A stretch of DNA of 58,898 nt from Kiloniellaceae bacterium (GCA_021776135.1 JAJFGL010000007.1:1-58898), one strand, 5' to 3'; positions 1-8,710 are shown, counted from the first letter of the stretch. Numbers and translations: made by a program. Notes: generated from the letters alone by a model not told the origin.

Positions 1-2
1 AA

Positions 3-119
3 CTCAAACATTTCCGCGCCGTGGCCACGCGCTACGACAAACCAGACGACAACTATCTCGCTTCCCTTAAACTCGCTTCACTGAGAATATGGCTGCGATT
101 TAATGAGTCGCTGACCTAG
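3..119 (+). CDS. IS5-family transposase, C-terminal end (partial)
   Basis: An open frame enters from the left edge and stops at a TAG codon, giving 38 residues. They contain RYDKPDDNYLASLKLASLRI, followed by a WLRF tail, which resembles the C-terminus of IS5-family DDE transposases, where a conserved RYDK motif precedes a helical end. Only the last part is inside the window, so whether the gene is intact or a remnant cannot be decided. It runs toward recA, with a strong hairpin between them. No terminal inverted repeat of an insertion sequence could be assigned. Confidence 0.7.
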   Translation, partial: LKHFRAVATRYDKPDDNYLASLKLASLRIWLRFNESLT

Positions 120-129
120 AGTCTTTTCA

Positions 130-164
130 GGCCATACAGACCCATCGAATGGGCCTGTATGGCC
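130..164 (-). terminator. recA 3' hairpin
   Basis: A 35-base near-palindrome lies 26 bases beyond the recA stop. Read as leftward (recA) RNA it forms a 16-bp stem with a UCG loop and one G-U wobble. Read in the other direction the same position is an A-C mismatch, so the structure fits the recA transcript better. No U-tract follows (TGAAAAGACTC), so it may be an RNA-stabilising or factor-dependent end rather than a classic intrinsic terminator. Confidence 0.5.
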
Positions 165-189
165 GGCAAGGGTTCTAGAAAATTATGCG

Positions 190-1302
190 TTACTCGCCGG
201 CGGCCTCGGCGCCGTCTTCGGCCTCGCCGCCGGACGTATCCGGGACATTCGGCTGGTCCTGGCCCTCAAGCATGGCGGTGGAAACGAGGCCGGCGTTTTC
301 GCGCACCTTTTTCTCGATGGCCATGGCCATTTCCGGGTTGTCCTTGAGAAATTTCTTGGCGTTTTCGCGGCCCTGGCCGATGCGCTGACCCTGGCAGGAG
401 AACCAGGCGCCCGACTTCTCGACGATACCGGCCTGGACCCCCAGATCGAGCAGTTCGCCCCGCTTGGAGATTCCTTCGCCGTACATGATATCGAACTCGA
501 CCACCCGGAACGGCGGCGCCAGCTTGTTCTTGACCACCTTCACCTTGGTCAGGTTGCCGACGATCTGATCGCGGTCCTTGATCGCGCCGATCCGGCGAAT
601 GTCGAGGCGGACCGAGGAATAGAACTTGAGCGCGTTGCCGCCGGAGGTGGTTTCGGGATTGCCGAACATGACCCCGATCTTCATGCGCAACTGATTGATG
701 AAAAAGACCATGGTGCGCGAGCGCGAGATCGAGCTGGTCAGCTTACGCAGCGCCTGGCTCATGAGACGCGCCTGCAAGCCGGGCAACTGGTCGCCCATTT
801 CGCCCTCGAGCTCGGCGCGCGGCACCAGGGCGGCCACGGAATCGATCACCAGAACGTCGATGGCGCCGGAACGCACCAGGGTGTCGGCGATCTCCAGGCC
901 CTGCTCGCCGGTATCGGGCTGCGAGATCAAAAGCTCGCCCACATCCACCCCCAACTTGGCGGCATAGGCCGGATCGAGGGCGTGTTCGGCATCGATAAAG
1001 GCGCAGACGCCGCCGGTTTTCTGGGCCTCGGCAATCACATGCAGGGCCAGGGTCGTCTTGCCGGAGCTTTCCGGCCCATAAACCTCAACCACCCGGCCGC
1101 GCGGCAAACCGCCGATACCCAGGGCGATGTCCAGGCCCAGGGAGCCGGTGGAGACGACCTCGACCTGAACCGCCTGATCGGCGCCCAGGCGCATGACCGA
1201 CCCCTTGCCGAAGGCCCGTTCGATCTGCCCCAGGGCTGCTTCCAAAGCCTTCTGTTTGTCCACCGATTCCCTCTCGACCAAGCGCAACGCGGATTTCGAC
1301 AT
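190..1302 (-). CDS. recA: RecA recombinase
   Basis: RecA coats single-stranded DNA, drives homologous strand exchange and stimulates LexA self-cleavage in the SOS response. The 370-residue protein shows the Walker A motif GPESSGKT at about residues 76–83. It also has the Walker B region [19 protein letters not shown] and the L2 segment around [19 protein letters not shown]. The C-terminal tail is acidic (rich in E, D, G and A), as is usual for RecA. The start [10 protein letters not shown] matches family N-termini. The gene stands alone, with a promoter, an upstream SOS box and a 3' hairpin. Confidence 0.98.
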   Translation of the reverse strand: MSKSALRLVERESVDKQKALEAALGQIERAFGKGSVMRLGADQAVQVEVVSTGSLGLDIALGIGGLPRGRVVEVYGPESSGKTTLALHVIAEAQKTGGVCAFIDAEHALDPAYAAKLGVDVGELLISQPDTGEQGLEIADTLVRSGAIDVLVIDSVAALVPRAELEGEMGDQLPGLQARLMSQALRKLTSSISRSRTMVFFINQLRMKIGVMFGNPETTSGGNALKFYSSVRLDIRRIGAIKDRDQIVGNLTKVKVVKNKLAPPFRVVEFDIMYGEGISKRGELLDLGVQAGIVEKSGAWFSCQGQRIGQGRENAKKFLKDNPEMAMAIEKKVRENAGLVSTAMLEGQDQPNVPDTSGGEAEDGAEAAGE

Positions 1303-1351
1303 GTTGTATCTTCCTTATCCCATAGGGTGCGGGTGTCTGCAACGAAGCGCC

Positions 1352-1381
1352 AATGTACGCACTTTGTTCCCGTCAATTCAA
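1352..1381 (-). promoter_or_regulatory. Putative recA sigma-70 promoter
   Basis: On the minus strand TTGAAT (1376–1381) and TACATT (1352–1357) are separated by 18 bases, about 50 bases upstream of the recA start. The SOS box lies about 10 bases upstream of the -35 hexamer. Assigned by eye only. Confidence 0.5.
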
Positions 1382-1390
1382 GTAAAAAAA

Positions 1391-1405
1391 GAACGTAAAG
1401 AGAAC
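1391..1405 (-). promoter_or_regulatory. LexA/SOS box upstream of recA
   Basis: GAACGTAAAGAGAAC is a perfect GAAC-N7-GAAC direct repeat (GTTC-N7-GTTC on the recA strand). This is the known LexA operator type of alphaproteobacteria. Its place just upstream of the recA promoter supports DNA-damage control of recA. Confidence 0.88.
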
Positions 1406-1485
1406 TTCTGTCTGGGTCTGTCTGGGGCGACGTAAATTCGATCGAGGCGGAGCCATCCGCCCGCTACCTGATATCCGATACCTGA

Positions 1486-1506
1486 CCTCTGGCCTCTGGC
1501 CTCTGA
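1486..1506. repeat. Three 7-bp tandem repeats
   Basis: CCTCTGG, CCTCTGG and CCTCTGA lie head to tail just beyond the cckA stop, in the 200-bp spacer between cckA and the recA control region. They follow a CTGATATCCGATACCTGA stretch. They look like a small intergenic repeat; no function is evident. Confidence 0.5.
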
Positions 1507-1509
1507 CTT

Positions 1510-4062
1510 CTAGGCGCCCGCTTCTTGGCGCGCGTCAGGTTCCGGCTCCTGGGCCGCCGCCGCGCAGGTTCCCTTGCCCGGCGCTTCCGCGATCACTTCC
1601 TTCACCTTGGCGGCGAGTTGCTTGAGGCTGAAGGGCTTGGGCAGGAAGTGGATGCCCTCCTCCTCGCCCAGCTTCTTGCGGAAGGCGTCCTCGGTATAGC
1701 CGGAAATGAAGATGACCTTGAGGTCGGGGTGGGTCTTGCGCACTTCGCGCACCAGCGCCGGCCCGTCGACCTTGGGCATGACCACGTCGGTCACCAGAAT
1801 ATCGAGGGTATCGCCCTTTTCCTTGACGATATCCAGGGCGGATTCGCCGGATGGCGCCTCAAGTACTTTATAGCCCTTATTGCGCAGGGCCCGGGCCGCG
1901 AAGGCGCGCACGGCGTCCTCGTCCTCGACCAGAAGAACGGTGCTCATGCCGGAAAGATCGCGGACGGTCTTGGCGCTCGGTTCCTCGGCAACGGCGGCGC
2001 CGGCGGGGGCCTGGGAATGGGGCAGGTAGATCGAAAAGGCGGTGCCCTTGCCCAGCACGCTATCGACGAAGACGTAGCCGCCGCTCTGCTTGACGATGCC
2101 ATAGACGGTGGACAGGCCCAAGCCGGTTCCGGCGCCGACCTCCTTGGTGGTGAAAAAAGGATCGAAGATGCGATCCAGGATCTCCGGCTCTATCCCGCCG
2201 CCGCTGTCCTCGACCTCGATCAGCACATAGTCGCCGGCCGGCACGGTTTCGGTGCCGCGTTGCAGATCCTGGCTCAGGATGGCGTTGGAGGTGCGAAGCT
2301 CGACCTTGCCGCCGTCCGGCATGGCATCGCGGGCATTGACCGCCAAGTTGATGATGACCTGTTCGAGTTGACCTTGATCCGCCCGCACCATGCCCAGGTC
2401 GCGGCCATGGATCATCTTGAGTTCCATGGTGTCGCCCAAGAGGCGGCGCAGGAGATGCGACAGTTCGGCCAGGATGTCGGTTGGGTTCAAGCGCTTGGGC
2501 TGCAAGGTCTGCTGGCGTGAGAAGGCCAGGAGCTGACGCACCAGATTGGCCGCGCGATTGGCGTTCTGCTTGATCTGCATGATGTCGGCGAAGGCCGGAT
2601 CGGTCGCCTTGAAGCGCAGCAGCAGCAAATCGGAAAACCCGATCATGGCGGTCAGAAGGTTGTTGAAATCGTGCGCGATTCCGCCCGCCAATTGGCCGAC
2701 GGCCTGCATCTTCTGGGACTGGGCGAATTTATCTTCCAGTTTCTTTTGTTCGGTCGCGTCGATGAAGTGGGCGATGAAGCCGTTGGGCTTGCCGGCCGCG
2801 TCCGTGACCGCGTTCAGGTAGATCGCGCACACGGTTTCCCGCTCGCCGGTCAGGTGCGCCTCGATCGGTCCCTGCACGGCGGGCGCGGCCTGGCCGGGGA
2901 CCGGCGTCAAGGCGCCGCGGACCCGTTCCTGGTGCTCTGGTATAACCAGATCGTAGAGAGACTGCCCCGCCAAGCCTGGCGCGCGTTGCCCAACCAGCCC
3001 GGCAAAGACGCTGTTGCATTCGGTCAGTTGTCCGCCCGAATCCAAGAGCGCGATGCCGACCGGGGCGTCGAGGAAGAAGCGTTCGAATCGTTGAACCGAA
3101 GATTCCAGGGCCTCGGCGGCGGCACGCTCGCGCGACAAGTTGCGCACCACGGATCGGGTGCGCACGACATGCCCCTCGGGGCCGGTGACCACTTCCTGCC
3201 TGATCGCGGCCAGGAAACGCTCCTCGCCGCTAGCGGTCATCTCGATCTCGCCGTTTGTTGTCCCAGCCTTTGGGAAGGGGTGATGGAGCGGCGTGCCGGC
3301 CGGCAAGGCATCCGCGATCACGTCGTGCAGACAGATCATGCTGTTTTCCATGTCCTCGTGGGACAGGTCCAGCCAATCGCATAACCTGCGGTTGGCGAAA
3401 ATAAATCGGCCCTGCTCGTCAACCGAATAGAACCCGACCGGGGCGTTCTCCAGCAGATCGACGAAGCTTTCCTGCTCCTCCTTGACAACCTGCTCCATCT
3501 GCCGGCGCAAGGTGATGTCGTTGACGATCCAAAGAACGGTGCCCGGCCGCTCGGCCACCGGATAGGCGACGACATAGCGCCATTCGGGCGGGCCGCCGTC
3601 GGCGCCGCGCGGGCGCACGCGCAGTTCGAGAGAGCCGGCGACGCCATTCATGGCCTCTCCGGCCAGGCGATCGAGCTGGCCGCGCGCGTCCTCCTCTCCG
3701 GCCAGCTCCTCGGCCAGGAGTTCGGGCGCCGGGCGATCCGCTTGGCCGAAGAATTCGATAAAGGACTCGTTGACCAGCAAGGTCCGGCCATGCTCGTCCA
3801 CGAGCTGATGGGGTTGCGGAACCGCGCTGAAAATATCGTGCTGTAGGGCATAGGCCCGGCGTAGCCGGACCATGGACACCAGCGCCGCGGCGATCGCCAA
3901 GGCGGTGATCGCCAAGCCGCCCAGCACCGCGATCCTGATATCGGGTGGCCAGAATGCCTCAAGGGCAGTCAAATCGAATTCCGCCGCCCTGGCCGGCGCC
4001 GCATAGAAAAACGCCGCCAGAAGGCATGAGACTCCGCGTTTCACGCCGCTCATCCTCTCCAT
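1510..4062 (-). CDS. cckA: Hybrid sensor histidine kinase CckA
   Basis: CckA is the membrane hybrid kinase/phosphatase that feeds phosphate through ChpT to CtrA, controlling the alphaproteobacterial cell cycle and, in many relatives, motility. The order is a signal-like hydrophobic segment, one transmembrane helix (near [16 protein letters not shown]), three PAS-like regions, HisKA, HATPase and a receiver domain. HisKA has GGIAHDFNN with the phospho-His near residue 464; HATPase has [19 protein letters not shown] and [11 protein letters not shown]. The receiver's phospho-Asp lies in LVTDVVMP. The ATG at 4062 is used; an ATG at 4053 and a TTG at 4110 are also possible, and none has a convincing ribosome site. 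It is last in the flagellar operon, just after flhB. Confidence 0.93.
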   Translation of the reverse strand: MERMSGVKRGVSCLLAAFFYAAPARAAEFDLTALEAFWPPDIRIAVLGGLAITALAIAAALVSMVRLRRAYALQHDIFSAVPQPHQLVDEHGRTLLVNESFIEFFGQADRPAPELLAEELAGEEDARGQLDRLAGEAMNGVAGSLELRVRPRGADGGPPEWRYVVAYPVAERPGTVLWIVNDITLRRQMEQVVKEEQESFVDLLENAPVGFYSVDEQGRFIFANRRLCDWLDLSHEDMENSMICLHDVIADALPAGTPLHHPFPKAGTTNGEIEMTASGEERFLAAIRQEVVTGPEGHVVRTRSVVRNLSRERAAAEALESSVQRFERFFLDAPVGIALLDSGGQLTECNSVFAGLVGQRAPGLAGQSLYDLVIPEHQERVRGALTPVPGQAAPAVQGPIEAHLTGERETVCAIYLNAVTDAAGKPNGFIAHFIDATEQKKLEDKFAQSQKMQAVGQLAGGIAHDFNNLLTAMIGFSDLLLLRFKATDPAFADIMQIKQNANRAANLVRQLLAFSRQQTLQPKRLNPTDILAELSHLLRRLLGDTMELKMIHGRDLGMVRADQGQLEQVIINLAVNARDAMPDGGKVELRTSNAILSQDLQRGTETVPAGDYVLIEVEDSGGGIEPEILDRIFDPFFTTKEVGAGTGLGLSTVYGIVKQSGGYVFVDSVLGKGTAFSIYLPHSQAPAGAAVAEEPSAKTVRDLSGMSTVLLVEDEDAVRAFAARALRNKGYKVLEAPSGESALDIVKEKGDTLDILVTDVVMPKVDGPALVREVRKTHPDLKVIFISGYTEDAFRKKLGEEEGIHFLPKPFSLKQLAAKVKEVIAEAPGKGTCAAAAQEPEPDARQEAGA

Positions 4063-4118
4063 GCGCAGGAAACCAAGATATGTTAAGCACACAGGTCTCG
4101 CGCCGGGCAAGACATGGG

Positions 4119-5216
4119 TCAGGGTGCAGGGCGGTGCGCGGCGCCCGGAATTCGCCCCTTGAGGCGCATGACGAAACCGATAACCTCTGCCACCGCCTTG
4201 AAGTGCTCGGCCGGTATTTCCTTATCGAGCTCGACCGATCCGTAGAGCGCGCGTGTGAGAGGCGGATTCTCGACAATGGGCACGTCGTGGGCCTCGGCCA
4301 GTTCGCGAATTCTCATGGCCATGGAATCGATGCCCTTGGCGACCAGGCGCGGCGCATCCATGGATTCCATGTCGTACTTGAGGGCAACCGCGAAATGCGT
4401 CGGGTTGGTGATCACCACGTCGGCCTCGGGCACCGCGGCCATCATGCGCTTGCGCGCCCGCTCCATGCGGATCTGGCGCAGACGCCCCTTGACCATGGGG
4501 TCGCCCTCGGCCTGCTTGAATTCCTCTTTCATCTCCTGTTTCGACATGCGCAGCTGTTTCAAGTGTTGTTGCTTTTGAAACACGAAGTCGAGCGCCGCGA
4601 TCAGTGTCACCACCGACAGCACGCCGATCAAGACCCGCGTCGCCAAGCCTTGCAGTAAATCTGTAAACTGCGTCAAGCTCATGCCGACAATGTTGGGGAT
4701 CACACTGAACTGAGGCCACAACAGGATGATGACGACGGCCGCGACAATCGATATCTTGGCGATGCCCTTGAGGAACTCGGCCAAAGACTTGACCGAAAAC
4801 ATGCGCTTCAGGCCCTTGATTGGGGAAATCTTTTCCGGCTTAGGCTGTAGAGATTCGGCGGAGATGATCAGACCGTTCTGAATCAAACCGGAGGCCAAGG
4901 CCGCCAGTATGAAAAGGCCGAAGGGTATCATCAACACCAGGCCAAGCCCCGCCGCCGTATCCATCAAAACCTCTTGGAGCTGATAGATTTCGACGCGTAT
5001 CGCATGTGGCTCCGCGATGAAGCGGCGCAAAACATTCACCATGCCGCGCATCATGGGCGCGGCGAAAATGGCGGCCAGAAGCGTCGCCGACAGGATGACA
5101 AACCAATGATTGATCTCCTGGGATCGAGCGACTTGTCCCTTTTCGCGCGCCTGATCGATCCGCCGTTGCGTCGGTTCTTCGGTTTTTTGCGATTCGTCGG
5201 TTTGTTCCTCGGACAT
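4119..5216 (-). CDS. flhB: Flagellar export switch protein FlhB
   Basis: FlhB is an inner-membrane part of the flagellar type III export apparatus. Its cytoplasmic domain self-cleaves to switch substrates from rod/hook to filament proteins. The 365-residue protein has an N-terminus typical of the family (SQKTEEPTQRRIDQAREKGQ), about four membrane helices, and the autocleavage site NPTH at about 271–274 followed by FAVALKYDM. The chosen ATG skips an arginine-rich upstream extension unlike FlhB. It lies 11 bp after fliR. A second gene at 8118 repeats only the part after the cleavage site. Confidence 0.97.
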   Translation of the reverse strand: MSEEQTDESQKTEEPTQRRIDQAREKGQVARSQEINHWFVILSATLLAAIFAAPMMRGMVNVLRRFIAEPHAIRVEIYQLQEVLMDTAAGLGLVLMIPFGLFILAALASGLIQNGLIISAESLQPKPEKISPIKGLKRMFSVKSLAEFLKGIAKISIVAAVVIILLWPQFSVIPNIVGMSLTQFTDLLQGLATRVLIGVLSVVTLIAALDFVFQKQQHLKQLRMSKQEMKEEFKQAEGDPMVKGRLRQIRMERARKRMMAAVPEADVVITNPTHFAVALKYDMESMDAPRLVAKGIDSMAMRIRELAEAHDVPIVENPPLTRALYGSVELDKEIPAEHFKAVAEVIGFVMRLKGRIPGAAHRPAP

Positions 5217-5227
5217 GCCCGCAGACC

Positions 5228-5989
5228 CTAGAGCGCGACAAAGGGAAGGAAAGCGCCTTCGAAGGCGCCGGCGAACCATCGCAACAACACCGGCAGGGTC
5301 ACCGCCAGAACGGTGATACCTATGCCGATCTGCAACGGCATGGCGACGAAGAAAACCTGCATCTGCGGCATCAGGCGGCCTAGCAGACCGAGCCCCAGAC
5401 TGAAGATCATGGCGACCAGGATGAACGGCGACGCAATTTGGAACGATAGCAGGAAGGTCTTGGCCACGACCTTCGCGATCATGTCGGCGAAATCGGCGGC
5501 CGGCGGCACCTGACCGGGTACGAAAAGCTGGTAGCTGTCGACCACCGCCATCAACATCAGGTGATGCAGGTTGAGGGAGAAAATGAACAACAACGCGGCC
5601 GCGGTCAGAAACGACCCGGCGATCGAACCTTGCTGGGCGGCGCTGGGATCGTTGGTTAGCGCATTGGCCATGGAGCTGGCATAGGCGACGAACATGCCGG
5701 CGGTGGTCAGGGATGCCAGGTACAGCCGGCCAATGGTCCCAAAGAACAAGCCGATCACGGTTTCGCCGAGGACGATAACTACCAGGGCGGCCGCGCTATC
5801 CGGCATAGCGGGCAGGCTTGGGGCTACCACCGGGGTCACGATCAAGGCGATCGTGAGGCCAAGCAAAAGACGCAGGCGCGGCGGCACGTAGGGCGAGGAA
5901 TAGCCTGGAAAAAGCAACAAGGCGGCGCCGATTCGCACGAAAACCAGCAGAGCGGCGAAAATGCCGGCCGGTATGAGTTCCTGCAACAT
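5228..5989 (-). CDS. fliR: Flagellar export protein FliR
   Basis: FliR is a polytopic core protein of the flagellar type III export gate, where it assembles with FliP and FliQ. The 253-residue sequence is almost wholly hydrophobic with about six membrane segments. It carries FliR-like stretches such as RIGAALLLFPGYSSPYVPPR near the N-terminus and SPFILVAMIFSLGLGLLGRL with MPQMQVFFVAMPLQIGIG toward the end. It sits between fliQ and flhB, the usual order. The ATG start gives full family length. Confidence 0.96.
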   Translation of the reverse strand: MLQELIPAGIFAALLVFVRIGAALLLFPGYSSPYVPPRLRLLLGLTIALIVTPVVAPSLPAMPDSAAALVVIVLGETVIGLFFGTIGRLYLASLTTAGMFVAYASSMANALTNDPSAAQQGSIAGSFLTAAALLFIFSLNLHHLMLMAVVDSYQLFVPGQVPPAADFADMIAKVVAKTFLLSFQIASPFILVAMIFSLGLGLLGRLMPQMQVFFVAMPLQIGIGITVLAVTLPVLLRWFAGAFEGAFLPFVAL

Positions 5990-6007
5990 TGTCCGGCCCG
6001 CCCCCGG

Positions 6008-6274
6008 TCAGCCCATCGAAACGACGCGGTCCATCAAGCTTTCGGTGAAGGTAATCAGAACCCCCAGCATGAACGGCATGAAGACCAGCAGGGACAGGAA
6101 AATAACCATCGCCTTGGGCACGAAAGTCAAAGTCATCTCCTGTATCTGTGTCAGGGCTTGAAACAGGGAGATGATAAGGCCAACGAAAAGCGCGAGCAGG
6201 AGTATCGGCGAGGCGACCTTGAGCATCACGATCACCGCCTCGCGCCCAACCTCCATGACATCGGCGGCGTTCAT
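6008..6274 (-). CDS. fliQ: Flagellar export protein FliQ
   Basis: FliQ is a small two-helix membrane protein of the export gate. From the ATG at 6274 the product has 88 residues, the normal size. It begins MNAADVMEVGREAVIVMLKV and contains GLIISLFQALTQIQEMTLTF and VPKAMVIFLSLLVFMPFMLG, strongly FliQ-like. The frame stays open further upstream, but that extension is polar and not conserved. It lies 18 bp upstream of fliR in the same operon. Confidence 0.96.
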   Translation of the reverse strand: MNAADVMEVGREAVIVMLKVASPILLLALFVGLIISLFQALTQIQEMTLTFVPKAMVIFLSLLVFMPFMLGVLITFTESLMDRVVSMG

Positions 6275-6362
6275 GCGCCGCTCCCGTGGCGAAGCAAATC
6301 CGCTTTCGTGCCCATTTTCATGATTTTGGCCCCCCAAAGAATCGACTAGTCACGCCACCCAC

Positions 6363-6674
6363 TCAGATCGGCATCCGCAGGACTTCCTGATAAGCCTGTA
6401 TGATCCGGTCGCGCAGGGTTACGACCGTCTGCAGCGTGAGTTCGGCTTTGCCGACGGCGGCGACGACATCGTTCAGGTCCGCGTTACCGGCGGCCGCCCT
6501 AAGGCTTTGCGCCTCTCCTTCATGCAAGGCCGCGGCCGCGTTCTGGGTCGCGTCCTTCAATATGTTGGCGAAGTCGCTAGATTTCGATTCGGTGGGACCG
6601 GCGAATCCGGGTAGCGTGTCCTGGCGCGCGATCTTTTGATAAGCGGAAACGGCTTCGGTGAAATTTACAGGCAT
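6363..6674 (-). CDS. fliE: Flagellar hook-basal body protein FliE
   Basis: FliE forms the junction between the MS ring and the proximal rod and is the first exported flagellar protein. From the ATG at 6674 the product has 103 residues. The C-terminal half fits FliE: SLRAAAGNADLNDVVAAVGK, then AELTLQTVVTLRDRIIQAYQ and EVLRMPI. The track-length frame upstream of this start is arginine-rich and unlike the family. It lies between flgC and fliQ, with an 88-bp spacer before fliQ. Confidence 0.95.
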   Translation of the reverse strand: MPVNFTEAVSAYQKIARQDTLPGFAGPTESKSSDFANILKDATQNAAAALHEGEAQSLRAAAGNADLNDVVAAVGKAELTLQTVVTLRDRIIQAYQEVLRMPI

Positions 6675-6771
6675 GGCATGGCTCCTGGGCCGTATGGCCC
6701 CGTGGCTGCTGCCTTCTTGGCGAATCTCCGGCGGCCTTTCTGGCCGCCGCATAAGGTTTGACGCCCGATAA

Positions 6772-7182
6772 CTAGCGCAATAACTCGATAGTCTGCTGCA
6801 GCATCCGGCGCGTAGCCTGCAAGACTTTCAGGTTCGCCTCATAACTGCGTTGCGCCTCGCGCATGTCGGCCATCTCGATGACGGAGTTGACGTTGGATGT
6901 ACGCACATAACCGCTGGCATCGGCGGCCGGATGATTGGGCTCGTAACGGTTTCCAAACTCGCTCGTGTCCCGCGAAATACGTTTCACGTCGACCAGTTCC
7001 ACGCCCAGTTCCCGGTTCAACTCGCTGCCGAAAGTGACGAGCTTGCGCCGGTAGGGATCTTCCCCCGGTACTTGCGCGGTCGAGCCCGCGTTGGCCACGT
7101 TTTCGGAGATGACCCGCAGGCGCGTGCCCTGGGCCCTCATCCCCGAGGCCGAGACATCCAAGGATTTCAGAAGCTCCGACAT
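6772..7182 (-). CDS. flgC: Flagellar proximal rod protein FlgC
   Basis: FlgC is a subunit of the proximal rod. The 136-residue protein starts MSELLKSLDVSASGMRAQGT and has the rod/hook N-terminal signature with NVANAGST. Its C-terminal signature is VIEMADMREAQRSYEANLKV, with a helical end that packs in the rod coiled coil. It sits 19 bp downstream of flgB. A 97-bp spacer with a short GC-rich inverted repeat (6730–6748) separates it from fliE. Confidence 0.96.
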   Translation of the reverse strand: MSELLKSLDVSASGMRAQGTRLRVISENVANAGSTAQVPGEDPYRRKLVTFGSELNRELGVELVDVKRISRDTSEFGNRYEPNHPAADASGYVRTSNVNSVIEMADMREAQRSYEANLKVLQATRRMLQQTIELLR

Positions 7183-7201
7183 TAATAAATAACCTTTCTA
7201 A

Positions 7202-7606
7202 TCAACCGCCACCGCGCAAGACGATACGGAACATCTCCATGTGCTTGCGATAGAGATTGGTCATGGTCTGATGTTCGCCCTGGGTCTTGGCCACCTTCAT
7301 CAACTGTTGTTCGAGGATGACCGCGTTGCCCGAAGGCGAGGTTTCATACGTGTCCTTCTGATCGCCGGCCTTGCCTGGGCCGCTACGCGGGGCGGTGCCG
7401 GACAGGTGCGCGGCGTGGGTCCGCTGGGGGGCGATGGGGCCTATGCGGCGGCGCAGAACATTAAGGAATTGCTCTTCATCGAGGTCCTGAGGCACATATT
7501 TCGGGGTATCGGAGTTGGCCATATTCCTGGCCAGAACGTTCTGGCGCTGTCCAAGCCAGTCCATGCGCTTGGCGATTACGGCGAAAAGGTTGAGTTTTTC
7601 GTCCAT
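7202..7606 (-). CDS. flgB: Flagellar proximal rod protein FlgB
   Basis: FlgB is a proximal rod subunit. From the ATG at 7606, preceded by GGGAGCGGA, the product has 134 residues. It begins MDEKLNLFAVIAKRMDWLGQ and carries the rod motif NVLARNMANSDTPKYVP; the C-terminus KTQGEHQTMTNLYRKHMEMF is also typical. The frame continues upstream over the csrA region, but that part is antisense to csrA and is not counted. It is the first gene of the leftward flagellar operon and diverges from csrA. Confidence 0.95.
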   Translation of the reverse strand: MDEKLNLFAVIAKRMDWLGQRQNVLARNMANSDTPKYVPQDLDEEQFLNVLRRRIGPIAPQRTHAAHLSGTAPRSGPGKAGDQKDTYETSPSGNAVILEQQLMKVAKTQGEHQTMTNLYRKHMEMFRIVLRGGG

Positions 7607-7670
7607 TCCGCTCCCAATGGCCAGTCCGGCCGTTGTGCCGTTCCCCCGTGGCGGCAGTATCAAGTATGGC

Positions 7671-7698
7671 TTGTTAAAATTCAGTGAAATCATATAAA
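7671..7698 (+). promoter_or_regulatory. Putative csrA promoter
   Basis: TTGTTA (7671–7676) and TATAAA (7693–7698) are spaced by 16 bases, about 83 bases upstream of csrA. They lie in the only AT-rich stretch of the flgB–csrA intergenic region. Assigned by eye; the flgB promoter must lie in the same 174-bp region but was not identified. Confidence 0.35.
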
Positions 7699-7780
7699 AT
7701 GCAGCGCTAATGCGCCCCATTAGGAAGGTTCGATCGAAACAAGAACCTGGGGGAGGGGGGCCGGCACAGGAGGAGCCGGA

Positions 7781-8020
7781 ATGCTCTATTTGACACGAAA
7801 GATCGGTGAATCGATCATTATCAACGATGAGATCGAGGTCACGGTCGTTGAAGTTAGGGGCAAGTCGATTAAGCTTGGGTTTACCTTTCCCGAGCACGCG
7901 ACCGTATTGCGCCGCGAGATATTCGACCGGATCCAAGAAGAAAAACGCATCGCCGGCACCGAGGCGCTGGCCCAGGTCGAGGTGCGCGGTGAACGTAAGG
8001 TTGGCTCCGGCGGATCTTAG
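7781..8020 (+). CDS. csrA: CsrA-family translational regulator
   Basis: CsrA homodimers bind GGA motifs in mRNA leaders and change translation or stability, often controlling motility and carbon storage. The 79-residue product starts MLYLTRKIGESIIINDEIEV and continues with TVVEVRGKSIKLGF and LRREIFDRIQEEK, a clear match to the whole CsrA fold. A tail of about 17 residues follows. Its own leader has several GGA triplets (including GGAGGAGCCGGA before the start), compatible with autoregulation. It is divergent from flgB, a common position next to flagellar genes. Confidence 0.93.
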   Translation: MLYLTRKIGESIIINDEIEVTVVEVRGKSIKLGFTFPEHATVLRREIFDRIQEEKRIAGTEALAQVEVRGERKVGSGGS

Positions 8021-8117
8021 GGCTCTATACCATTCATTAAGCATGTATCGTCACCATTGAAGGCTGAGCGGCGCGCTTGCGCCGGCTTCTGGTTAACCGC
8101 CATTAGGACAGCCCGCC

Positions 8118-8444
8118 TTGGCCGACGACTTAACTTTCGGTAGCTCCCAGGAGACCCCGCCAAGCCCCGCCGCTTCGGTCGCGGTGGCCCTGGAAGGCGG
8201 CGGCGGTTCGCGCCGCGCGCCCCGGGTGACCGCGTCGGGACGGGGCGCGGTGGCCGAGCAAATTCTGGAAATCGCGTTCGAGCGGGGCATCAAGGTGCGC
8301 AGCGACGCGGACTTGGCCGAAATCCTGGGCGCGGTCGAGCTGGATAGCGAAATTCCCCTGGAGGCCCTGGCCGCCGTCGCCGAAATCCTATCCTACGTGT
8401 ACCGGACTCAAGACGCACCGGTGGGGGAAGCTTCTCAATCGTGA
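8118..8444 (+). CDS. Orphan FlhB C-terminal-domain-like protein
   Basis: The 108-residue product is soluble. From about residue 45 it matches the end of the FlhB cytoplasmic domain: AVAEQILEIAFERGIKVRSD and ELDSEIPLEALAAVAEILSY parallel the post-cleavage part of the flhB product here (SVELDKEIPAEHFKAVAEVI). It has no membrane helices and no NPTH site. Stand-alone FlhB-like proteins are known in other flagellated bacteria and may substitute for the cleaved domain in export control; that role here is inferred. The start is uncertain: TTG at 8118 (AGGA upstream) or GTG at 8181. It overlaps the next gene by 4 bp. Confidence 0.8.
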   Translation: MADDLTFGSSQETPPSPAASVAVALEGGGGSRRAPRVTASGRGAVAEQILEIAFERGIKVRSDADLAEILGAVELDSEIPLEALAAVAEILSYVYRTQDAPVGEASQS

Positions 8445-8710
8445 CCTCAACGCGCGAAATTTCAGCCGAGGTGGACGCCATTAGCGCCGCGATCCAGCGC
8501 GCCCTCGATTCCGGTGGGACAATCGATGTGTGCGCGGTCGAGGAACGGGTCGGCAAGCTTTGCGGCCAACTGGGTACTTTGGATGGTGGCGAAGGCGCCG
8601 CACTCCGGCCGCGTCTTGAGGCCTTGATCGAGGAATTCGCCCGCTTGGGCACCTTAATCGAAACCCGGCTGGAGAATATGCGCGGCGACTTAGGGCCTGT
8701 GGACACTTAG
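8441..8710 (+). CDS. Small flagellar-locus protein of unknown function
   Basis: An 89-residue, acidic, mostly helical protein starting at a GTG that overlaps the stop of the FlhB-like gene. It has no recognised domain. The helix LRPRLEALIEEFARLGTLIE, followed by TRLENM, suggests a coiled-coil or FliT-like export-chaperone fold, but this is a guess from composition and context. The last eight residues (GDLGPVDT) and the stop codon are encoded by the left arm of the inverted-repeat element at 8690–8961, so the natural C-terminus may have been replaced. Confidence 0.6.
   Translation: MTSTREISAEVDAISAAIQRALDSGGTIDVCAVEERVGKLCGQLGTLDGGEGAALRPRLEALIEEFARLGTLIETRLENMRGDLGPVDT

Noticed and set aside
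8041-8055. GCATGTATCGTCACC occurs after csrA and again at 17981–17995
   Set aside because: A 15-bp match without extension is expected a few times by chance in a window of this size, and the contexts differ.
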